This document shows, one piece after another, positions 36,564-46,119 of a stretch of DNA of 64,000 nt (position 1 is the first letter of the stretch; each line of letters begins with the position of its first letter). Below the pieces are notes generated by a model. The model ran no database searches and was not told the origin of the DNA. It worked only from the letters and a program-made list of their open reading frames with translations. Origin of the DNA: Enterobacter kobei (GTDB lineage: Bacteria; Pseudomonadota; Gammaproteobacteria; Enterobacterales; Enterobacteriaceae); assembly GCF_018323985.1 (NCBI RefSeq), contig NZ_AP024590.1:62001-126000 (forward strand), given 5' to 3'. The position numbers were made by a program, and so were the translations under genes.

Positions 36564-37496
36564 TTATGCGTCGCGGTTCAGCCAGGCCATATATTCCGCT
36601 ACGCCTTCGGCCACGGTTTTGAATGGCTTATCGTAGCCTGCGGCACGCAGATTAGTCAGATCCGCCTGGGTGAACGCCTGATAGCGGCCTTTCAGTTTTT
36701 CCGGGAACGGAATGTACTCAATGCTGCCTTTTTTATGGAACGCCAGGGTCGCATCGGCTACGGCCTGGAAGGACTCTGCACGGCCAGTGCCGAGGTTGAA
36801 AATACCGGACACGCCGTTTTCCCAGAACCACAGGTTTACCGCTGCCACATCACCCACATAAACGAAATCGCGTTTAAAGTTTTCACTGCCTTCAAACAGC
36901 TTCGGCGTTTCGCCGTTGTTCAGTTGGGTGTTGAGATGGAAGGCGACGCTCGCCATGCTGCCTTTGTGGCCTTCGCGTGGGCCATAAACGTTGAAATAGC
37001 GGAAACCGACAATCGGGGATGTCGCTTCCGGCAGGATCTGACGTACATATTCATCGAATAAAAACTTGGAGTAGCCGTAGACGTTCAGCGGCTTCTCATA
37101 TTCGCGGGATTCAATAAAGTCAGAGGTACGGCCGCCGTAGGTCGCCGCAGAAGAGGCATACAGGAACGGAATGTTACGCTCCAGGCAGTAATGCAGTACC
37201 TCTTTAGAGTACTGATAGTTGTTATCCATCATGTACTTACCGTCCCACTCGGTAGTGGACGAGCAGGCACCTTCATGGAAAATCGCCTCGATATCGCCGA
37301 ACTCTTCCCCCGCCATCACCTGGATCAGGAAGTCTTCTTTATCCATATAATCGGCGATATTCAGATCCACCAGGTTCGCAAACTTGGTGCCATCTTTCAG
37401 GTTATCCACGACCAGAATGTCAGTGATGCCCTTGTCATTCAGCGCTTTAACGATGTTGCTGCCGATAAAGCCTGCGCCGCCGGTAACGATAATCAT
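36564..37496 (-). CDS. hldD: ADP-L-glycero-D-manno-heptose 6-epimerase HldD
   Basis: Short-chain dehydrogenase/reductase fold enzyme that epimerises ADP-D-glycero- to ADP-L-glycero-D-manno-heptose, the donor for WaaF/C/Q. 310 residues from MIIVTGGAGFIGSN, the NADP-binding GxxGxxG; catalytic YxxxK is YGYSK (Tyr140 region). Highly similar to E. coli HldD. An in-frame upstream ATG exists but is not conserved. Divergent from kbl across 216 bp. Confidence 0.97.
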   Translation of the reverse strand: MIIVTGGAGFIGSNIVKALNDKGITDILVVDNLKDGTKFANLVDLNIADYMDKEDFLIQVMAGEEFGDIEAIFHEGACSSTTEWDGKYMMDNNYQYSKEVLHYCLERNIPFLYASSAATYGGRTSDFIESREYEKPLNVYGYSKFLFDEYVRQILPEATSPIVGFRYFNVYGPREGHKGSMASVAFHLNTQLNNGETPKLFEGSENFKRDFVYVGDVAAVNLWFWENGVSGIFNLGTGRAESFQAVADATLAFHKKGSIEYIPFPEKLKGRYQAFTQADLTNLRAAGYDKPFKTVAEGVAEYMAWLNRDA

Positions 37497-37712
37497 AACT
37501 GTGACCTTTGAATTGAGGCGCGCCGGGACAATCCCGGACACGAATATTTCTTATCATACCATCACATTGCAGACCCTTCAGCCATTCACCGCCAACCTTC
37601 CGGGCGACACGTGATTTATGCTGCAAAATGAACAATGGATGATGCGTCATCTCGTATCAACGTATAGCTTTGGGTAATATGTGCCGAAATTTGTCCAGTC
37701 TGGAGAATTGCA

Positions 37713-38909
37713 ATGCGTGGGGATTTTTACAAACAGTTAAGCCATGACCTGGAAACCGCGCGTGCGGAAGGGTTGTTTAAAGAAGAACGTATTATCACAT
37801 CGGCGCAACAGGCGGATATTACCGTCGGTGACGGCAGCCAAGTGATCAACTTTTGCGCCAATAACTACCTGGGTCTGGCGAACCACCCGGAACTGATTGC
37901 CGCAGCCAAAGCGGGTATGGATTCTCATGGTTTCGGCATGGCGTCGGTGCGTTTCATTTGTGGCACTCAGGACAGCCACAAAGTGCTGGAGCAGAAGCTG
38001 GCTGAATTCCTCGGCATGGAAGATGCAATCCTGTACTCCTCCTGTTTCGACGCCAACGGCGGTCTGTTTGAAACCCTGCTGGGCGCAGAAGACGCCATTA
38101 TCTCCGATGCGCTGAACCACGCGTCAATTATTGATGGTGTGCGCCTGTGTAAAGCGAAGCGTTTCCGTTATGCCAATAACGATATGCAGGAGCTGGAAGC
38201 ACGTCTGAAAGAAGCCCGCGACGGCGGCGCACGTCACGTGCTGATCGCCACCGATGGCGTGTTCTCAATGGACGGCGTGATCGCCAACCTGAAAGGCGTG
38301 TGCGATCTGGCGGACAAATACGATGCGCTGGTGATGGTGGATGATTCCCACGCGGTAGGTTTTGTCGGTGAAAATGGCCGCGGCACCCATGAATATTGCG
38401 ATGTGATGGATCGGGTCGACATCATTACCGGTACGCTCGGTAAAGCCCTCGGCGGCGCATCCGGCGGTTATACGGCGGCGCGCAAAGAAGTGGTGGAATG
38501 GCTGCGTCAGCGCTCCCGTCCGTATCTGTTCTCCAACTCGCTGGCGCCGGCGATTGTCGCTGCCTCCATCAAAGTGCTGGATATGCTGGCCGAAGGCAGC
38601 GAATTGCGTAATCGTCTGTGGACCAACGCCCGCCTGTTCCGTGAAAAAATGACCGCCGCAGGCTTTACGCTGGCGGGAGCCGATCACGCCATCATCCCGG
38701 TGATGCTGGGTGACGCCGTGGTCGCGCAGAACTTTGCCCGCGAACTGCAAAAAGAAGGCATTTACGTCACCGGCTTTTTCTTCCCGGTGGTGCCAAAAGG
38801 TCAGGCGCGTATCCGCACCCAGATGTCGGCGGCGCATACCCCTGAGCAAATCGAACGTGCGGTGGAAGCCTTTACCCGCATCGGTAAAAAACTTGGCGTG
38901 ATTGCCTGA
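37713..38909 (+). CDS. kbl: 2-amino-3-ketobutyrate CoA ligase Kbl
   Basis: PLP enzyme that cleaves 2-amino-3-oxobutyrate with CoA to glycine and acetyl-CoA. 398 residues, the E. coli length. Alpha-oxoamine synthase features: NNYLGLANHPEL, the Schiff-base lysine in TGTLGKALGGASGGY (around 240), and DDSHAVGF. Operon kbl-tdh, 9 bp apart, for threonine breakdown; Lrp control known in E. coli cannot be judged from the sequence here. Confidence 0.98.
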   Translation: MRGDFYKQLSHDLETARAEGLFKEERIITSAQQADITVGDGSQVINFCANNYLGLANHPELIAAAKAGMDSHGFGMASVRFICGTQDSHKVLEQKLAEFLGMEDAILYSSCFDANGGLFETLLGAEDAIISDALNHASIIDGVRLCKAKRFRYANNDMQELEARLKEARDGGARHVLIATDGVFSMDGVIANLKGVCDLADKYDALVMVDDSHAVGFVGENGRGTHEYCDVMDRVDIITGTLGKALGGASGGYTAARKEVVEWLRQRSRPYLFSNSLAPAIVAASIKVLDMLAEGSELRNRLWTNARLFREKMTAAGFTLAGADHAIIPVMLGDAVVAQNFARELQKEGIYVTGFFFPVVPKGQARIRTQMSAAHTPEQIERAVEAFTRIGKKLGVIA

Positions 38910-38918
38910 GGACCTGTG

Positions 38919-39944
38919 ATGAAAGCCTTATCCAAGCTGAAAGCAGAAGAAGGGATCTGGATGACCGATGTGCCGCAACCGGACGTCGGACATAATGACC
39001 TGCTGATCAAAATCCGTAAAACCGCGATTTGCGGCACGGACGTGCATATCTATAACTGGGACGAATGGTCACAAAAAACCATTCCCGTGCCGATGGTGGT
39101 AGGGCATGAGTATGTCGGCGAAGTGGTCGGCATTGGCCAGGAAGTGAAAGGCCTTAAAATCGGCGATCGCGTTTCCGGCGAAGGGCACATCACCTGCGGA
39201 CATTGCCGTAACTGCCGCGGTGGCCGCACCCATCTGTGCCGCAATACCATCGGCGTGGGCGTCAACCGCCAGGGCTGTTTCGCCGAGTATCTGGTGATCC
39301 CGGCGTTTAACGCCTTCAAAATCCCGGACAACATTTCCGATGAGCTGGCGTCTATTTTTGACCCGTTCGGCAATGCGGTGCATACCGCGCTGTCATTCGA
39401 TCTGGTGGGCGAAGATGTGCTGGTGTCCGGCGCAGGCCCGATTGGCATTATGGCCGCGGCGGTAGCGAAACACGTCGGCGCGCGTCATGTGGTGATCACC
39501 GATGTGAATGAATACCGTCTGGATCTGGCGCGTAAAATGGGTGTGACCCGTGCGGTGAACGTCGCCAAAGAGAGTCTGAACGACGTGATGGCGGAACTGG
39601 GCATGACGGAAGGGTTTGACGTGGGCCTGGAGATGTCCGGGGCACCGGCGGCGTTCCGCACCATGCTCGATACCATGAACCACGGCGGCCGCATTGCGCT
39701 GCTGGGTATTCCGCCGTCTGAGATGTCCATCGACTGGAATAAAGTGATCTTTAAAGGCCTGTTCATTAAAGGCATTTATGGTCGTGAGATGTTTGAAACC
39801 TGGTACAAAATGGCGGCTCTGATCCAGTCTGGTCTGGATTTAACGCCGATCATTACCCACCGTTTCCCCATCGATGCATTCCAGGAAGGCTTTGACGCTA
39901 TGCGTTCCGGCCAGTCAGGAAAAGTCATCCTGAGCTGGGATTAA
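38919..39944 (+). CDS. tdh: L-threonine 3-dehydrogenase Tdh
   Basis: Zinc-dependent medium-chain dehydrogenase that oxidises threonine to 2-amino-3-oxobutyrate with NAD+, feeding Kbl. 341 residues. Catalytic Zn Cys in AICGTDVH (Cys38) and GHEYVGE; structural Zn set CGHCRNCRGGRTHLC; Rossmann motif SGAGPIGIMAAAVAKH. The GTG three bases upstream is an alternative start but the ATG at 38919 gives the conserved MKALSKLKAEEG. Confidence 0.98.
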   Translation: MKALSKLKAEEGIWMTDVPQPDVGHNDLLIKIRKTAICGTDVHIYNWDEWSQKTIPVPMVVGHEYVGEVVGIGQEVKGLKIGDRVSGEGHITCGHCRNCRGGRTHLCRNTIGVGVNRQGCFAEYLVIPAFNAFKIPDNISDELASIFDPFGNAVHTALSFDLVGEDVLVSGAGPIGIMAAAVAKHVGARHVVITDVNEYRLDLARKMGVTRAVNVAKESLNDVMAELGMTEGFDVGLEMSGAPAAFRTMLDTMNHGGRIALLGIPPSEMSIDWNKVIFKGLFIKGIYGREMFETWYKMAALIQSGLDLTPIITHRFPIDAFQEGFDAMRSGQSGKVILSWD

Positions 39945-39950
39945 ATGTCG

Positions 39951-39974
39951 AGGCACCTTCGGGTGCCTTTTTTA
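39951..39974 (+). terminator. kbl-tdh terminator
   Basis: AGGCACC (39951-39957), TTCG tetraloop, GGTGCCT (39962-39968) and a run of T immediately after tdh. Confidence 0.93.
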
Positions 39975-40088
39975 GCCCCATCACATCTTTCTGCATTTTT
40001 AATAGCGAAAGCATGATTTCTTTATCACCTTTCTTAATATCCGGTTATAACTTCTGTTGACGATCCCATTAACAGGTGTGATTGCTGT

Positions 40089-40886
40089 ATGTTCAATTTA
40101 TCCGTGTGCCTGCTGACTTGTAATTCAGCACGATTATTACGTGAAGTCCTGCCGCCGGTTTTAGCGGTCGCAGATGAAATTGTTGTCGTAGATTCGGGCA
40201 GCAGTGATGCCACGCTGGATATATGCCATGAGTATGAGCTGGTTGTTCACCATCACCCTTATGCCATGCATGGCGCGCAAATGAACTATGCCATCAGTCT
40301 GGCCACCAATGACTGGGTATTATGTCTGGACAGCGATGAAGTGCTGGATGCGGAAACCATTGATTTTATTTTACGGCTGAAAGCCGGTGAAACGCCGGCG
40401 CCTGACCAGGCATGGCGGCTTTCCCGCTACTGGTATGTGCTGGGTGAGGAAGTGCGGACCCTGTACCCGGTGTCGTCACCTGATTTTCCGGTGAGATTAT
40501 TCAACCGTCAGCATGCGCATTTTAACGATCGCCCGGTTGACGATAAAGTCGAAGGCTTTTCCACATCGGTAAAAATTCCCGGACGCGTGCGCCACGATAC
40601 CTTTTATTCCCTGCATGAAGTATTTAACAAACTTAATAGCTATACCTCACGGCTGGTAAAATATCAGAAAGTAAAACCGTCGATCGCGCGCGGCATAATA
40701 AGCGCCATCGGAGCTTTTTTTAAATGGTATCTGTTTAGCGGGGCATGGCGTAACGGGAAAGTGGGCGTCGTAACCGGCTTATATGCCACCCTTTACAGCT
40801 TTCTGAAATATTTCAAAGCCTGGTATATTCATCAGGATGAAAAAGCGGCGCTGCCGAAAACGCAGAAAGATCGCCGCCTTATCTGA
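40089..40886 (+). CDS. Glycosyltransferase family 2 (WaaE/KdtX-like)
   Basis: 265 residues with the same fold as WaaE: SVCLLTCNSARLL, VVDSGSSDATLDI and the metal motif DSDE (around 83-86). The C-terminal third (KNSYTSRLVKYQK..., FFKWYLFSGAWRNGK) resembles KdtX-type enzymes that act at the membrane. It occupies the site of waaH (yibD) in E. coli beside tdh but is not that protein. Likely modifies LPS inner core; the linkage is unknown. Preceded by about 110 bp of AT-rich DNA downstream of the tdh terminator, so independently regulated. Confidence 0.83.
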   Translation: MFNLSVCLLTCNSARLLREVLPPVLAVADEIVVVDSGSSDATLDICHEYELVVHHHPYAMHGAQMNYAISLATNDWVLCLDSDEVLDAETIDFILRLKAGETPAPDQAWRLSRYWYVLGEEVRTLYPVSSPDFPVRLFNRQHAHFNDRPVDDKVEGFSTSVKIPGRVRHDTFYSLHEVFNKLNSYTSRLVKYQKVKPSIARGIISAIGAFFKWYLFSGAWRNGKVGVVTGLYATLYSFLKYFKAWYIHQDEKAALPKTQKDRRLI

Positions 40887-41840
40887 TTACTGGCCCGCCT
40901 GCTGGCGGGCTTTTCCCCATCCCTGCCACTGGCCTTGCACGTATTTCACCAACGGGCTTTCGCTGATGCTTTCGCTCAGCACGCTAAAGAAACGGGTCGC
41001 ATCAACGCGCTCCGGGGCTTTCTTCGGCTTACACAGCTTCACACCGCGGAACGGATTGCGCGGCGCCTGAGGCTGGCTGGTGGGCGGCGTCAGTGCGGGT
41101 TTTGAGGTGTCGATCTGCGGCTCATTCAGCAGGCTGCCAGGACGCACCAGCGTGATATCCGGCGGCAAAGTGGGCAGCATCTGTTGCAGGACGCGCACCG
41201 TCGATGGATGCGGGTGTCCGATAGCAATCGCCGAGCCGTTACGGCGCGCCAGTTCTACCGCACGGTTAAACTGGCGGCGAATATCGGCCTCGTTCTGCGT
41301 ATCGTCGAGGAACACTTTACGTTTGATCACTTTCACGCCAGTGCCCGTCGCGGCGCGCATCGCCTGGCTGTTGCCAATGGTCATGCTGTCGAGAAAATAG
41401 AGATCGTAACGCGCCAGCGCCTGCATCACCTTCTGCATACCGAAGAGATTGGAGGTCATGGCGCTGCCCATATGGTTATTCAGGCCGACAGCATAGGGTA
41501 CGTTGTCTACTGCATTGCGGATAATGCGTTCGATTTCATCGCTGCTCATATCCGGGCGCAGAGTGTCTTTTTCCAGCGGCTGTTTGCTGATCGGGGCCAT
41601 CGGCAGGTGAATTAACACTTCATGACCCGTGTTATGGGCTTTGGTGGCCATTTCCCGTGCATGGGGTGCATTGGGCGGCACCGCAACGGAGATGGCGGCT
41701 GGCATCGCCAGTACCTGATTCTCGTTGTGCGGACGATAACCAAAATCATCGATCACGATGGCGAGTTTTCCGGCGAACACCGGCGCGGCAAAAACCATAA
41801 GGCTGACAACAGAAACACACAGACGACGAAATTGAAGCAA
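40887..41840 (-). CDS. yibQ: Divergent polysaccharide deacetylase YibQ
   Basis: 317 residues; E. coli YibQ has 319. N-terminal signal peptide (MLQFRRLCVSVVSLMVFAAPVFA) then a polysaccharide-deacetylase-like barrel beginning LAIVIDDFGY and with HEVLIHLPM and GLNNHMGSAMT, matching the divergent deacetylase family. No substrate is known. Follows envC on the same strand with only 3 bp between them; the last two bases abut the GT2 gene stop on the other strand. Confidence 0.9.
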   Translation of the reverse strand: MLQFRRLCVSVVSLMVFAAPVFAGKLAIVIDDFGYRPHNENQVLAMPAAISVAVPPNAPHAREMATKAHNTGHEVLIHLPMAPISKQPLEKDTLRPDMSSDEIERIIRNAVDNVPYAVGLNNHMGSAMTSNLFGMQKVMQALARYDLYFLDSMTIGNSQAMRAATGTGVKVIKRKVFLDDTQNEADIRRQFNRAVELARRNGSAIAIGHPHPSTVRVLQQMLPTLPPDITLVRPGSLLNEPQIDTSKPALTPPTSQPQAPRNPFRGVKLCKPKKAPERVDATRFFSVLSESISESPLVKYVQGQWQGWGKARQQAGQ

Positions 41841-41843
41841 AAC

Positions 41844-43112
41844 TTATCTTCCCAACCACGGTTGTGGATTGACCGCCTGACCCTGGCGGCGAATTTCGAA
41901 ATAGAGTGAAGGTCTGCCCTGACCGCCACTGCTGCCCACAAGGGCAATCGGTTGACCGGCACGCACCTGCGTACCCACGCTGACCAGCGCGCTCTGATTA
42001 TAGCCGTAAAGGCTCATGTCGCCTTTACCGTGCTCCACCACTACCACCAGACCGTAGCCCTGCAGCCAGTCGGCGAGGATCACACGGCCATCGGCAATGG
42101 CTTTCACTTCGCTGCCTTCAGACGCGCCGATAACAATCCCTTTCCAACGTAGCTCACCCTGCAACTGTTCGCCATAGCGATGGAGGAGGGTGCCCCGTAC
42201 TGGCCAGTATGCCTGACCGCGTGGCGATCCCAGGCCGCCGGTGCGGGACATTAACGATTGCTCGCTTTCCGTCGGTTTATAGGTGGTGCCTTTGCGCGTT
42301 GCGTCTTTCTGGCGATCGCGCACTGCCTGCGCTTCGCGTGCTTCACGTTCCGCACGCGCTTTGGCGGCGGCTTCGGCGCGGGCAAGGGTATTGCGCAACC
42401 GTGATTCGTTGGCCCGTAGCTCGCTCAGCTGTTGCTGGCCCTGCTGGATGGACGACTCAAGGCCGGAGAGGGTTTTCTTACGCTCGTTGCGTGCCTGCTC
42501 AAGCTTAGCCTGTTGCGCCTGCTGCTCATAAAGCAGGGTTTGCTGCTGGCTCTGCTTCTCTTCCAGCTCGGCTTTCTGAGCGTTGACTTCTTCACGGGTC
42601 TGCTGGAGCTGAGCGATGGTTTCCTGACGCGCCTGATTAAGATAGCCGTAGTAGGCCTGCAAACGCTGTGCGCGCTGGCCTTCTTCGCCGCTCAGGATCA
42701 TCTGCATCCCGCTGTGCTCGCCCTGACGGAATGCTGCATCGAGCTGCGCGGCCAGATTGCGCTCCTGGCTGGCGCGCTGGCGCTCCAGTTTGGCGATAGA
42801 CGCATTCATGGCGTCGATTTGTTTATTCAGCTGGGCGAGAGTGTTCTGGGTTTCGCGCAGGGCGCGGGCGGCAGCGGAAATCGCCTCTTCCTGGGCTTTT
42901 AACTGAGCAAGAAGACTGCTGCGCTGCTGCTGTTGCTGACGGACGGCGCGCTCTTTGGCGGCAATGTCAGCCTGGATAGATTTTAACTGGTCGCGGTCAT
43001 CCGCGTGGGCTGAAAAGGCGCACAACAATACGCCAGCGCTGAGCGCGCTGGCGTAGATAATGGACCGGATTGACATAGTCCTGGTGTTTGAAAAAATCGC
43101 CTTTCCCCTCAT
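41844..43112 (-). CDS. envC: Murein hydrolase activator EnvC
   Basis: Periplasmic protein that activates amidases AmiA and AmiB at the septum. 422 residues (E. coli 419). Signal peptide to about residue 37 (FSAHA|DD), long coiled coil to about 270 (many Gln/Arg/Glu heptads), and a degenerate LytM/M23 domain from about 300 (VIGASEGSEVKAIADGRV ... LYGYNQ ... GGQGRPSLYFEIRRQGQAVNPQPWL). LytM zinc ligands are partly missing, as in all EnvC. The start at 43112 has a weak SD; an internal ATG at codon 13 follows AGGA and is an alternative. Middle gene of gpmI-envC-yibQ. Confidence 0.95.
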   Translation of the reverse strand: MRGKAIFSNTRTMSIRSIIYASALSAGVLLCAFSAHADDRDQLKSIQADIAAKERAVRQQQQQRSSLLAQLKAQEEAISAAARALRETQNTLAQLNKQIDAMNASIAKLERQRASQERNLAAQLDAAFRQGEHSGMQMILSGEEGQRAQRLQAYYGYLNQARQETIAQLQQTREEVNAQKAELEEKQSQQQTLLYEQQAQQAKLEQARNERKKTLSGLESSIQQGQQQLSELRANESRLRNTLARAEAAAKARAEREAREAQAVRDRQKDATRKGTTYKPTESEQSLMSRTGGLGSPRGQAYWPVRGTLLHRYGEQLQGELRWKGIVIGASEGSEVKAIADGRVILADWLQGYGLVVVVEHGKGDMSLYGYNQSALVSVGTQVRAGQPIALVGSSGGQGRPSLYFEIRRQGQAVNPQPWLGR

Positions 43113-43121
43113 GGGGAGCGA

Positions 43122-44669
43122 TTATTCCACGATGAACAGCGGCTTACCAGTCATCTCTTGCGGGATTTCCATCCCCATCAGTGCCAGCATGGTCGGTGCG
43201 ATATCGGAAAGTTTGCCGCCTTCAACCGCTTTCACCGTTTTGTCGCCGACGTAGATCAGCGGCACCGGCAGGTTAGTGTGGGCAGTATGCGCCTGACCGG
43301 TTGCCGGGTCGCGCATTTGCTCAGCATTGCCGTGATCCGCGGTAATCAACAGCTGACCGCCCACGGACTCCACCGCATCGCTGACCTGCGCAATGCAGTT
43401 ATCCAGCGTTTCGACAGCGGCAACCGCTGCTTCGAATACGCCGGTATGACCTACCATGTCGCCGTTCGGGTAGTTGCAAATGATGGCGTCGTACTTGCCG
43501 CTCTTGATCGCCGCGACCAGTTTTTCAGTTAATTCTGCACTGCTCATTTCCGGTTGCAGATCGTAGGTCGCTACTTTCGGGGAGTTGATCAGGATGCGAT
43601 CTTCTCCGGCGAAGGACGCTTCCACGCCACCATTAAAGAAGAAGGTCACATGGGCGTACTTCTCAGTTTCGGAGATGCGCAGCTGGGTTTTGTCATGCTT
43701 CGCCATCCACTCGCCAAAGGTGTTCGCCAGGGACGCCGGTGCGTAAGCCACCGTCGTTTTGATGTCGGCAGCGTATTCGGTCAGCATGACGAAATCGCTT
43801 AACTGCACCACTTTCTGACGGGCGAAGCCGTCGAAATCGGCATTCACAAAGGCGCGGGTGATTTCGCGGGCGCGGTCAGCACGGAAGTTCATGAAAATCA
43901 GCGCATCGCCGTCGACCATGGCGGAGTCGGCCTGGCCTGCCGCGCGGATCACCGTCGCTTTTACGAATTCGTCGTTTTCATCACGGGCATAAGCCGCCTG
44001 CAAACCTGCAACCGCGCTGTCTGCCTGGTATTCGCCTTTAGCCTGCGTTAGCAGGTTGTACGCCTGTTCCACGCGATCCCAGCGGTTGTCGCGGTCCATC
44101 GCATAGTAACGACCAATAATAGTGGCGACGCGGCCTTTGCCCAGCTCAGCAAATTTGTCTTCAAAACGTTTCAGCGAGGATTCTGCGCTGCGTGGCGGGG
44201 TATCGCGGCCATCCAGGAAAGCATGCAGATAGATTTTTTCTGCGCCGCGCTGAGCTGCCAGTTCGACCATTGCAAGAATGTGATCTTCATGGCTGTGTAC
44301 GCCGCCCGCTGACAGCAGGCCCATGATATGTAAGGCTTTTCCATTGGCGGTAGCGTTATCCACCGCAGCGGTCAGCGCCGGGTTGTTGAAGAAAGTACCT
44401 TCTTTGATTTCTACGTCCAGACGGGTCAGATCCTGATAAACGATGCGACCCGCACCCAGGTTGACGTGACCGACTTCAGAGTTACCCATCTGACGGTCCG
44501 GCAGGCCCACTTCGAGGCCGGATGCGTCAACCAGCGTATGCGGACGTTTGGCCCACAGGGCATCCATGACCGGGGTTTTAGCGTTAAAAATAGCGTTATC
44601 CTGCTGGTCTTCACGGTAGCCATAGCCATCCAGAATCACCAGTACCATAGGTTTTTTAGAAACCGACAT
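43122..44669 (-). CDS. gpmI: 2,3-bisphosphoglycerate-independent phosphoglycerate mutase GpmI
   Basis: Manganese-dependent glycolytic/gluconeogenic enzyme interconverting 3- and 2-phosphoglycerate. 515 residues from MSVSKKPMVLVILDGYGYRE (E. coli GpmM 514). Alkaline-phosphatase fold with the phosphoserine nucleophile in GNSEVGHVNLGAGR (about residue 64), and metal ligands in HDxxxxH-type loops (HGNAEQMRD near the end). The upstream in-frame extension is not conserved. First gene of gpmI-envC-yibQ. Confidence 0.97.
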   Translation of the reverse strand: MSVSKKPMVLVILDGYGYREDQQDNAIFNAKTPVMDALWAKRPHTLVDASGLEVGLPDRQMGNSEVGHVNLGAGRIVYQDLTRLDVEIKEGTFFNNPALTAAVDNATANGKALHIMGLLSAGGVHSHEDHILAMVELAAQRGAEKIYLHAFLDGRDTPPRSAESSLKRFEDKFAELGKGRVATIIGRYYAMDRDNRWDRVEQAYNLLTQAKGEYQADSAVAGLQAAYARDENDEFVKATVIRAAGQADSAMVDGDALIFMNFRADRAREITRAFVNADFDGFARQKVVQLSDFVMLTEYAADIKTTVAYAPASLANTFGEWMAKHDKTQLRISETEKYAHVTFFFNGGVEASFAGEDRILINSPKVATYDLQPEMSSAELTEKLVAAIKSGKYDAIICNYPNGDMVGHTGVFEAAVAAVETLDNCIAQVSDAVESVGGQLLITADHGNAEQMRDPATGQAHTAHTNLPVPLIYVGDKTVKAVEGGKLSDIAPTMLALMGMEIPQEMTGKPLFIVE

Positions 44670-44914
44670 TGCGACAACCTCATGCTCATGAGTCAAAAAT
44701 TTGCGTAATTTTACTACAGCTGAATCGATCAAATAGCCGCAGAAGATCAAAGAATGGGAGGGGGAAGGGCGGTGTTTTTACTGGCTTTAGGCATTTTTTT
44801 CGTAACGCGCCGCAGAAAATGCATTCCGTTGTGCTCGCTGGCTGTATTTGCTACACCGCACAGGTATACTCCTTCCCTGGTTTTTAATCACTGAGTCGGG
44901 AGTTGTTGCCCTCC

Positions 44915-45346
44915 ATGCAAGAAATTATGCAATTTGTTAGCCGTCACCCCATACTTTGTATCGGATGGGTTGTCTTACTGGCGGCGGTGCTGTTCACCAC
45001 CTTCAAAGGTCTGGTATCGAAAGTTAAAATTATCACGCGTGGTGAAGCAACGCGTCTGATTAACAAAGAAGATGCTGTGGTTGTGGATCTGCGTCAGCGT
45101 GATGATTTCCGCAAAGGTCACATCGCGGGTGCCGTCAATTTGCTGCCCAACGATATCAAAGCCAATAACCTCGGTGAGCTTGAGAAAAGTAAAAGCAAAC
45201 CCATTATTGTGGTAGATGGCACCGGTATGCAGGCGCAAGCCCCGGCAAGCGAGCTGATTAAAGCGGGCTTCGAGCGGGTCTATGTACTGAAAGATGGCGT
45301 AGCTGGCTGGAGTGGTGAAAACCTCCCGCTCGTGCGCGGTAAATAA
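44915..45346 (+). CDS. yibN: Rhodanese-like membrane protein YibN
   Basis: 143 residues, the E. coli length when started at MQEIMQF. One N-terminal transmembrane helix (about 12-30), then a rhodanese domain (VVDLRQRDDFRKGHIAGAVNLLP ... VYVLKDGVAGWSGENLP). The active-site loop reads VVDGTGMQAQAPA: no cysteine is present, whereas E. coli YibN has a Cys in that stretch. The only Cys lies in the membrane helix. So no sulfurtransferase chemistry is expected. First gene of yibN-grxC-secB-gpsA-cysE. Confidence 0.95.
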   Translation: MQEIMQFVSRHPILCIGWVVLLAAVLFTTFKGLVSKVKIITRGEATRLINKEDAVVVDLRQRDDFRKGHIAGAVNLLPNDIKANNLGELEKSKSKPIIVVDGTGMQAQAPASELIKAGFERVYVLKDGVAGWSGENLPLVRGK

Positions 45347-45366
45347 TTCACAAGTGGAGTGCAGTC

Positions 45367-45618
45367 ATGGCCAACATTGAAATCTATACCAAAGCGACCT
45401 GCCCTTTTTGCCATCGTGCAAAAGCGCTGCTCAACAGCAAAGGCGTTGCCTTTGAAGAGCTGCCGATCGATGGCGATGCGGTGAAGCGTGAAGAGATGAT
45501 TCAACGTAGTGGCCGTACGACCGTGCCGCAGGTTTTTATTGATGCACAGCACATTGGCGGCTGTGACGACTTGTATGCGCTGGACGCGCGTGGTGGACTT
45601 GATCCCCTGTTACGCTAA
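45367..45618 (+). CDS. grxC: Glutaredoxin 3 GrxC
   Basis: 83 residues. Dithiol glutaredoxin active site CPFC at residues 12-15 (the E. coli protein has CPYC), then TVPQVFID and GGCDDL for glutathione binding. 20 bp after yibN, upstream of secB. Confidence 0.96.
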   Translation: MANIEIYTKATCPFCHRAKALLNSKGVAFEELPIDGDAVKREEMIQRSGRTTVPQVFIDAQHIGGCDDLYALDARGGLDPLLR

Positions 45619-45651
45619 AGCGTATTTAGGACAACACTAAGGGTTTTACTC

Positions 45652-46119
45652 ATGTCAGAACAAAATAACACCGAAATGGCTTTCCAGATCCAACGTATTT
45701 ATACCAAGGATGTATCTTTCGAAGCGCCTAATGCGCCGCACGTCTTCCAGAAAGACTGGCAGCCGGAAGTAAAACTGGATCTGGACACCGCTTCCAGCCA
45801 GCTCGCTGACGACGTTTATGAAGTGGTGTTGCGTGTCACCGTGACCGCAAGCCTGGGTGAAGAAACGGCATTCCTGTGCGAAGTACAGCAGGCCGGTATC
45901 TTCTCCGTTGGTGGTATCGAAGGTACCCAGATGGCGCATTGCCTTGGCGCGTACTGCCCGAACATTCTGTTCCCGTATGCCCGTGAATGCATCACCAGCC
46001 TGGTTTCCCGCGGTACGTTCCCGCAGCTGAACCTTGCACCGGTCAACTTCGATGCGCTGTTCATGAACTATTTGCAGCAGCAGGCAGGCGAAGGTACCGA
46101 ACAACCTCAGGATGCCTGA
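45652..46119 (+). CDS. secB: Protein-export chaperone SecB
   Basis: 155 residues; homotetrameric cytosolic chaperone that keeps preproteins unfolded for SecA. Acidic start MSEQNNTEMAFQIQRIYTKDVSFEAPNAP and the SecA-contacting C-terminal tail. The stop TGA overlaps the gpsA ATG (ATGA). Confidence 0.97.
   Translation: MSEQNNTEMAFQIQRIYTKDVSFEAPNAPHVFQKDWQPEVKLDLDTASSQLADDVYEVVLRVTVTASLGEETAFLCEVQQAGIFSVGGIEGTQMAHCLGAYCPNILFPYARECITSLVSRGTFPQLNLAPVNFDALFMNYLQQQAGEGTEQPQDA

Noticed and set aside
44669..44750. Longer N-terminus for gpmI
   Set aside because: Not conserved; family starts at the KKPMVLVILDGYG segment.
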